This document shows positions 58,396 through 64,000 of a stretch of DNA of 64,000 nt, in pieces. Each line of letters starts with the position of its first letter. The stretch's first letter is position 1. Origin of the DNA: Neckera pumila (taxonomy: Eukaryota; Streptophyta; Bryopsida; Hypnales; Neckeraceae). Position numbers and translations under genes: made by a program. Under the pieces are notes generated by a model. It worked only from the letters and a program-made list of their open reading frames with translations. It did not search any database and was not told the DNA's origin. The stretch covers positions 16,090,975-16,154,974 of the forward strand of contig OZ018409.1 in assembly GCA_963969595.1 (NCBI GenBank), in the 5' to 3' direction.

Positions 58396-58577
58396 GTAAT
58401 TATGTTATTTTATTAAATTTTGGACAAAGTTTATTTCATTTTATATTGCATGCTTTTAATGAAGGTTTGTGGTTGTATCTGAGGGACTATAATTATCTCA
58501 TTTTTCTTAATTTTGGATAAGTTTTATTTTATTTCATAATTATATGCTTTTAATGAAGGTTTATGGTTGTATTTTAG

Positions 58578-59712
58578 GGACTGTAATGATTGATGAGAAT
58601 CATTGGAGATGCACAATATGTAACTACAAGGGAAAGTTTGGGCAAAGAGACACAATTGGTGTTCACATGAAAGGGGCAATACACCTACAACCAAAGAAAA
58701 ACAAGGACGTCGATGGTGGGGGAGGTAATCAACTTACTATTGCTGCCTCTCTAGCAAAAGGGATCAGATCAGGAGCAGCTAAGTATCCTCCATCTTTTAT
58801 CTCTAATCCTATTGATATTCCACATCATGTGTTATTGAATTACATTGAAAAAAATGTTTTGTCATGGATTCTACACTAAGTCATTAGTCATAATGAATGA
58901 GGTGGTAGATTGTAGCTTGTTACTAAATGATCTTCATGTTGGAACATTGTGGTATCCTGATCCACATTATTCTCAATGTATACAAAAAAATGATGAAACT
59001 CTCTACATTAAAGGGACATTTAGGCATGTTGATTGTTCTATCATGTTTTGTAACATGTGTCCCTTGATTCCAAAAGGAACTAACTTCAAAAAAAGAGCTT
59101 GGCGTTCAAGTCAGTCAGTAGTTCCTAGAGGAGAACGATCCATGCAACGTGGTACTCATTTTGATTATCTTCAACATGAAAAATTGATCACCTCAGCTAG
59201 AGAGTGGGAGAGGAGAACTAATGCATATAGTGGCCAAATTTTTATGTTGAATTCAGCTTTAACTAGAGCAACAATAGCCAATCAATATCTTTAGCATAAA
59301 TTGAAGACTACTTTGATTGAAGGCTCACTTCCTGAAATAGCAGAGGTTTTTAGGTAGGCTGTAGATTGTGGAGCTTTTCAAAAAAGGTCCACTTTGTATA
59401 ATCTTTTGTTTGATACAGCCTCCAGTTTGATCTCAGTTCACATTTCACAAATATGGTGGTGATGGTCATGGAAAGAGGTACCACCTAAGCACTGTGAAAT
59501 TATTTGAAGTAGTGCACAATTTTGGTGGGGCTTCTACTCATAATTTTCTTTCTTCCAATTTGTTAGGGCCAGTTATAAATACAAGCCAAAAGATATATAA
59601 AAGTGAGGGATTCTTGTATACAGTTGGTCTGAATGAGGAAACATTTATTCACTTGTCATCAATACTAACAAAGTGCAAAGAGAAACTTGGAGTTTCAGGT
59701 CCTATTCCTTTT
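58578..59712 (+). pseudogene. P-like element protein, C2H2-like finger and middle region
   Basis: Follows the intron 58396-58577. It begins with a C2H2/BED-like finger (CTICNYKGKFGQRDTIGVHM then H). After a frameshift near the A run at 58853 comes a conserved block, EVVDCSLLLNDLHVGTLWYP, with a Cys cluster (FCNMC). In-frame stops at about 59292 and 59354 and a further frameshift near 59460 follow, then GDGHGKRYHLSTVKLFEVV and the segment ending SGPIPF with TAG at 59713. The region links the DNA-binding part to the catalytic core. It is clearly no longer translatable. Confidence 0.65.
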
Positions 59713-59715
59713 TAG

Positions 59716-61007
59716 TGCTCTAAAGATGAAACCACGTGTATTGCACTAGCAACTCTCAATAGGCGCAATGACTTCATTGATGGATTTTGTGGAACCAAAG
59801 CTTCTTTGGAAACCCTCATAAATGTTCATTTGATCCAAAACCATCAGTTGCTAGCTTTGAGTCAATTACAAATGCTTTTTCAAACTTAAAGGTTGGTACT
59901 ATGTGTCGCGTATTAGTGGCAAATCCCTTCGTAAAAGGAATGCCTAGATTGATCTATAGAATATTAACCACATGTAATAAGTTTGATGCTGCCCAGGTTA
60001 AGTTGCAATGGGCACATATTGCAACTTTGCACAAGAAGCATCTAGAGGTGGCTGTTGGTCCTCTTAGAGGGCATGCAAGTGATGGTGACGCAAGGAGGAG
60101 AAAATTGATGCTAGAGAGCATTTACAGAGTTACATTTGGGCTGAATGAAGATGGCTTTTTGATGAAGTCAGAGGTTGTTGATGGACAGCCATTAATCATG
60201 GTACAAGGTCCAATACATGTGGGTAAGAAACTTCGGAACCCTTTGTTGAGTCCTCAAAGGACTATATTTTGGGGTCATTTTTTGGCTCACAAAAACCATT
60301 TGCAATTGGTAATTGGATTGTTTACTAGAAATGAGCATGGTTTATTGGATGAAGATATAAATGTAAAGGATAAACAAAATTATCCAGCAGTACAACGTAT
60401 TTCATTTCCCCGGGTTAGAGCATGTTTAGAAAAATTACATGCTGGAATAGTTGTAAAAGGGGTCTTCAAGAAGGAATGTGTGTTGGGTACAATAATTCAC
60501 TTAGAAGTCTTATGGGCATTTTTAGAGATTTTCTATGGACGTGGAACAATGTATGAGAAGGTAATGCTTGCTTCATTTGTTAGTCATATGCTTTATTATG
60601 GAGCAGAGTACATTCTTCATCAAAAGCATGGTCATACCATTGGAGGCAATTGGATGAGTAGAGAGACCCGCACTGATTGCCTCATATCTTGTCATGCTTT
60701 TGTTAATTATGTTAGAATGATGAGAAATACTTACCCTCATTTGCCATGTCCATTAAGTAATATTGGTTCAGATTGTTGTGAGGACTTTTTTCCCGTCTTG
60801 GGCTACAAATGAAGAACAAACATACATTTTCTGTTGGAGAAGCTATTGAAAGATGTTCTCACATTGGCAAAACTGAGCAAATTAAGTATTCTGATGATGG
60901 AATATCATTTGCTCAATCTCGACGGAAGAAGAATATATGGTGGTTATCAAATGCCCAAGTGGCAGGTTCTAACTTGTGTGATTATGCCTCAGTGATTGAT
61001 GAGAATT
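59716..61007 (+). pseudogene. P-like transposase catalytic core, decayed
   Basis: Starts with SKDETTCIALATLN (candidate first Asp at 59725-59727). It then shifts frame near 59800 into a 341-codon open stretch (59787-60809). Recognisable motifs there: GHASDGDARRRKLML (Asp at residue 99), GPIHVGKKLRNPLL (141-154), NVKDKQNY, and GSDCCEDFF with Asp 329 and Glu 332. P-element and THAP9 transposases have, in the same order, a DE motif, SDG..NRK, a DP.H.lK.iRN motif and D-x-x-E-N-FF. Another shift at about 60808 leads into SVGEAIERCSHIGKTEQIKY and a basic patch (SRRKKNIWW). The frame is cut at 61008 by the TTAA MITE. Confidence 0.75.
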
Positions 61008-61940
61008 TTAACCCCTAAAGGACCAAGGTGATTTTCCGACCAAAAACCATTCAAAACTGTCATTTCTATTGCAAAGAGAAAAGAGTTTAAAAAATTGTTT
61101 TTTTTTGCATATCCAACCATAAGATCTTATACTTGACTAGTATATGAATATGTGGAAGAAATTTCAGAAACTTTGACCACGTAGATTGCAAGATATATGC
61201 ATTTAAAGTGAAGAAAACAAGTTTTTTTCCACCTTGCTTGACCAGATTTTTTGGCTTTGAATCTTTTTAGTTCAATTTTTTTGCACTACTGATTTTGATT
61301 TTCTACTTATTTATGTTAAGTAGTTGAGTTGAGAATCTACCAAAAAAATTGAAGAAAAAAAGCACTTAATTTTCACTCATTAAAAAATTGTTAAGTAGAG
61401 GTGGGTTTAAGATTGAAGAAAAAACTAAATTGGTAATAGCTTTTAGATGGAATTGAATCACAATAATCCCAATGGTGAGATTGTTCTAGCAAGAAAATCT
61501 AACCCTTTCTAACAATTTTTTTTGAAAAATTCTCAAAATTGCATTCAAAAATGAATTCTACAACTTATTTTTTCAAGAAGATGCTTAGATTGCCCGAAAA
61601 ACTAAGATTGTCCATAACTTTCTCATTATTAGTCCAAATTGAATGAAACAAAGATTCACATGTAGACAAAAATATAATCTTTGAGGAAAAAATTTGAAAA
61701 AAAATTATTTTGACTTTTTGTGATTTTTTTTGTGCTGCCCGCAAAATTCCAATTTTACTTATTGTGCCATAACTTTTGCTCCCGGGCATCAATTAAAATA
61801 AAAATTATATATTCACAAAGATCTCGCAAAAATATACAACCTCAAAAAATCCCGAAAAATATTACTAAAAATTGAGATCGTAGGAACCTGCCCGGACCCA
61901 AATTGTCCCCCGAGGGGACAACCGGTCCTTTAGGGGTTAA
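61008..61940. mobile_element. TTAA-flanked MITE, family alpha, inside the P-like gene
   Basis: Perfect TTAA at both ends (61008-61011 and 61937-61940) and 13-bp perfect inverted ends, CCCCTAAAGGACC / GGTCCTTTAGGGG. The body is 925 bp, the same as the copy at 599-1530, in opposite orientation. Removing the element and one TTAA joins the upstream codons (GAG AAT TTT AA) to G AAG GCT TGG and keeps the transposase frame open for a further 18 codons. Best-preserved member in the window. Confidence 0.88.
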
Positions 61941-62936
61941 GAAGGCTTGGTGTGAAAGCATTGTCATAGCGCAAAATAGGGCTGAGAGGGCTCCATGAAG
62001 GAAGTACTCCAAACATCAGGGAAATGGACTAACCCTAAGCCCCCTTCTTTTAGTCATGAATCATTAGCTCATAATACACATGTTAATTGTATAGAGAAAA
62101 CGAACAATCATTTTGTTGATGATGGACCTCTTAGAGAAGCCAGAGTAGTTTTACAATCAACATTATTACATGCTGAGCAAAGTGATGATGCAAATAATAG
62201 AACTTTGAGTGTAGGCTCAAAAAATACTTTAAAACACTCTTCTACAATTGAAGTACCAGATAAAGGTCAAGTATACAAAATGAGGTTAATTTCTGAATTG
62301 AACATACACTCCCTTGAGAAGTTGCCCTTGGATAGGTTGAGGCGTGTTAGATATAAAAGTACAGATTCAGATGCTTATGTGCATGATGATGATCAAGTGC
62401 ATATTGGATTGTTTGATGATGTAGGACTTTTGTTTGATGAAGGTAAGGGTAAGTTGGGATGGCACATTGGAAGAGTGCAAAAAAGAGTCAAGGCTGTTGG
62501 AGAAAAAGGAGTCCAAGTGGATTATGTACAAAGTGTTTCACTTCTTGATGAGAAAATCAGTATATTGCCCAAGTATTACAAGCACATTGTAGGATTGCAG
62601 TATACATATGGAGGTTATGAAGGAGCTGAATGCAACTTTATTGGCTTGGAGAGTGTTGTATGCATTGTTACAGTTGTCATTGATGCAGATAAGGATGTTT
62701 ATACATTGGCTGTAGAGGATCATGATGCCTTGGACAAATATGTAGATTGTGAGATGAAGCGTAGAGGTTCATGTGGTGGAGTTAGTAATAGGGAGAAGAA
62801 GTGTGCTACATCTGTAATTGCTACAGCTCCTTCCAAAAGAGGGAGACCTCAAAAGGGCCCTATAGTATCACCAAATACTATTCTGGCATCTACTTCTGAC
62901 ACTCCCATTAGACGCTTTACAAGGTTAACAAAATAA
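61941..62936 (+). pseudogene. P-like element protein, C-terminal region with AT-hook
   Basis: Continuation of the interrupted gene. The frame joined across the MITE reads KKAWCESIVIAQNRAERAP and then hits a stop at 61996. A single missing base there would carry it into the long open frame 61995-62936 (KEVLQTSGKWTNPK onward). The rest is intact for 313 codons. It includes HIGRVQKRVKAVGEKGVQVD, a Tyr-rich segment (YYKHIVGLQYTYGGYEGAEC) and a basic tail, SKRGRPQKGP, with an RGRP AT-hook core. It ends at TAA 62934-62936, about 200 bp before the element end. A DNA-binding tail is a plausible role. Confidence 0.65.
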
Positions 62937-63145
62937 GTGTTTCAATTCTTCATATATATATTGTGAAGTTTTTTTAATAAATATGCAACCCAACATTTTC
63001 TAGATCTATTTTATTTAATTTGGTCTTCACCTAACTTTTTGGTCATTTTAATTCCATATAATTTTTACAAAAGCCGTCCTCTAAGCTGTTTTAATGCCGA
63101 TGACCCCCATGTATAATATAGGAGTTGCGTACCTAGGCAATCCAA

Positions 63146-63804
63146 AATCAATATAGAAGACCTATCCAAAAATGATATAGATACTAGGTTTTTTTCAGTT
63201 AGTGAAGAATGAAGATCTCACATTGCGTAAACAAGTAGCCACAAGTGCTCCTTGAAAATGCCTCCAAAATCTCACTTTTGAATAATCCAAAACTAAACTT
63301 TGAAAAGGGCTTTGAAATTCAAAGTTCTAGAATGAGAAGAATACACCAAATTCTACTTACACTTCAAAATGAATTGAAATAATGTTATTTTCAATATTAT
63401 AATTGTGAACATTTTGTCCAACACAAAGATCATTTTAGGATGAAGAAAGTAACATTTAACACTTACAAAAATTGATTTCAAAATCATGTCACATTTACAA
63501 AAATAAAGTTTATAAGCCTTCCAAAAGTAAATCTATAAATTTTATAAAAATAAAGGATGAAATTACAAAAAAAAATGGAATCATCATTAATCTAAGTTGG
63601 TTGAAAGGAAGAATTTGTAGTAGTTTGACAAGATTCTTCTATACACCAAGATTGTACTTGCTTTTGAAGTACTTGAATCATTTTTGACAAATCACATGAT
63701 GTCATTAGGTCTTTGTTGCAAAAGTTTCTTCAGAGTTTCAAGTGCATTCTCAACATCTTTGAATTCCACAACTTTTTCTAATTTTTTTCTAATTTTATCA
63801 CAAA
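63146..63804. other. No recognised gene (63.1-63.8 kb)
   Basis: AT-rich sequence between the P-like element and the Helitron end. Nothing supported. Confidence 0.5.
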
Positions 63805-64000
63805 CTAGCGGTTGGCGCTTGCTATGCTACGCATTCATCATTAGAATTTTATTAGAATTTTTATGTATTAGATAAAATGCAAAACAAAAATTTCAATAGA
63901 TCTTCAAATAAAAATTACAAAAATCTTTGTATAATTTTGTTTATAAGTAAGCTTATATTGAAATGCACAATAGAAATTTATTGAATGATGAATGAAATAT
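63805..64000 (-). mobile_element. Helitron 3' end, runs off the window
   Basis: Reverse complement of the Helitron terminus seen at 28653 and 29203: CTAGCGGTTGGCGCTTGCTA, preceded by A as expected. The following text matches the reverse complement of 28480-28650. The 5' end lies beyond 64000. Confidence 0.75.

Larger units (their letters stand above)
54299..63137 (+). mobile_element. Complete P-like DNA transposon with 8-bp target duplication
   Basis: An 8839-bp element. The left end is CCCGGGTACGCAACTCC and the right end (reverse complement) is CCTAGGTACGCAACTCC, with similarity continuing through ATTATA. The perfect 8-bp duplication CAATCCAA flanks it (54291-54298 and 63138-63145). The interior holds a 5' leader region (about 54.7-57.3 kb) with a period-11 array, then a decayed multi-domain transposase gene on the plus strand, itself interrupted by a TTAA MITE (61008-61940). 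Subterminal repeats around GGGTAT recur at 54768-54820. The superfamily is inferred as P-like from the 8-bp duplication and the catalytic-core motifs. Confidence 0.85.

Noticed and set aside
54299..63137. Assignment of the 8.8-kb element to KDZ/Zisupton or hAT
   Set aside because: The 8-bp duplication alone would allow hAT, but I see neither the hAT dimerisation block nor the KDZ signature around the first Asp. The motif order fits P/THAP9 better.
1..64000. LTR retrotransposons
   Set aside because: No reverse transcriptase/integrase of Ty1 or Ty3 type and no pair of long direct repeats with primer-binding site was seen; the only RT-related sequence is the LINE fragment at 26.7 kb.

Overview
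This window looks like nuclear DNA of a land plant. The evidence is an intron-rich leucine-rich-repeat receptor kinase gene with 72-nt LRR exons, zinc fingers of the plant ZF-HD type, and typical plant transposons (PIF/Harbinger, CACTA, hAT, pogo-like, Helitron, LINE). The sequence is AT-rich and almost entirely transposon-derived. I cannot name the species. A non-seed lineage is my guess, not shown by the sequence. I found no gene that is certainly intact, and no tRNA, rRNA or CRISPR array.

Layout. 1-7.3 kb: a broken duplicate of the receptor-kinase 5' region, cut up by small inverted-repeat elements. 8.3-15.6 kb: nested TTAA-flanked elements and other MITEs. 17.5-25.5 kb: one long PIF/Harbinger element with 3-bp target duplications, a DDE transposase with a single nonsense codon, a divergent Myb-like partner gene, and about 4 kb of unrelated degenerate gene-like sequence. 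26-29.2 kb: a 5'-truncated LINE with poly-A and target duplication, then two Helitrons joined head to tail. 29.4-35.5 kb: TTAA elements, other MITEs and a CACTA MITE. 35.8-42.2 kb (minus strand): the receptor kinase, reconstructable as 15 exons but lacking the last kinase exon. 42.8-54.3 kb: duplicated flank of the kinase, more TTAA elements, a pogo-like MITE and a hAT transposase fragment. 54.3-63.1 kb: a complete 8.8-kb transposon. 63.8 kb to the end: a Helitron terminus.

Two things stand out. (1) The 54,299-63,137 element has terminal inverted repeats and a perfect 8-bp target duplication (CAATCCAA). It encodes a decayed transposase whose motifs (DET, SDGD..RRKL, GPIHVGKKLRN, SDCCEDFF) resemble the P-element/THAP9 catalytic core. 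Its N-terminus carries two ZF-HD-like zinc fingers instead of a THAP domain. (2) Many short elements share ends close to TTAA-CCCCTAAAGGACC and sit between TTAA copies. Empty-site comparisons inside this window support TTAA as the target, as for piggyBac. One of them interrupts the P-like transposase, and removing it restores the reading frame.

The paralogous blocks at 1.6-6.5 kb and 41.4-46.3 kb share orientation and act as internal controls: insertions in one block appear as empty sites in the other.
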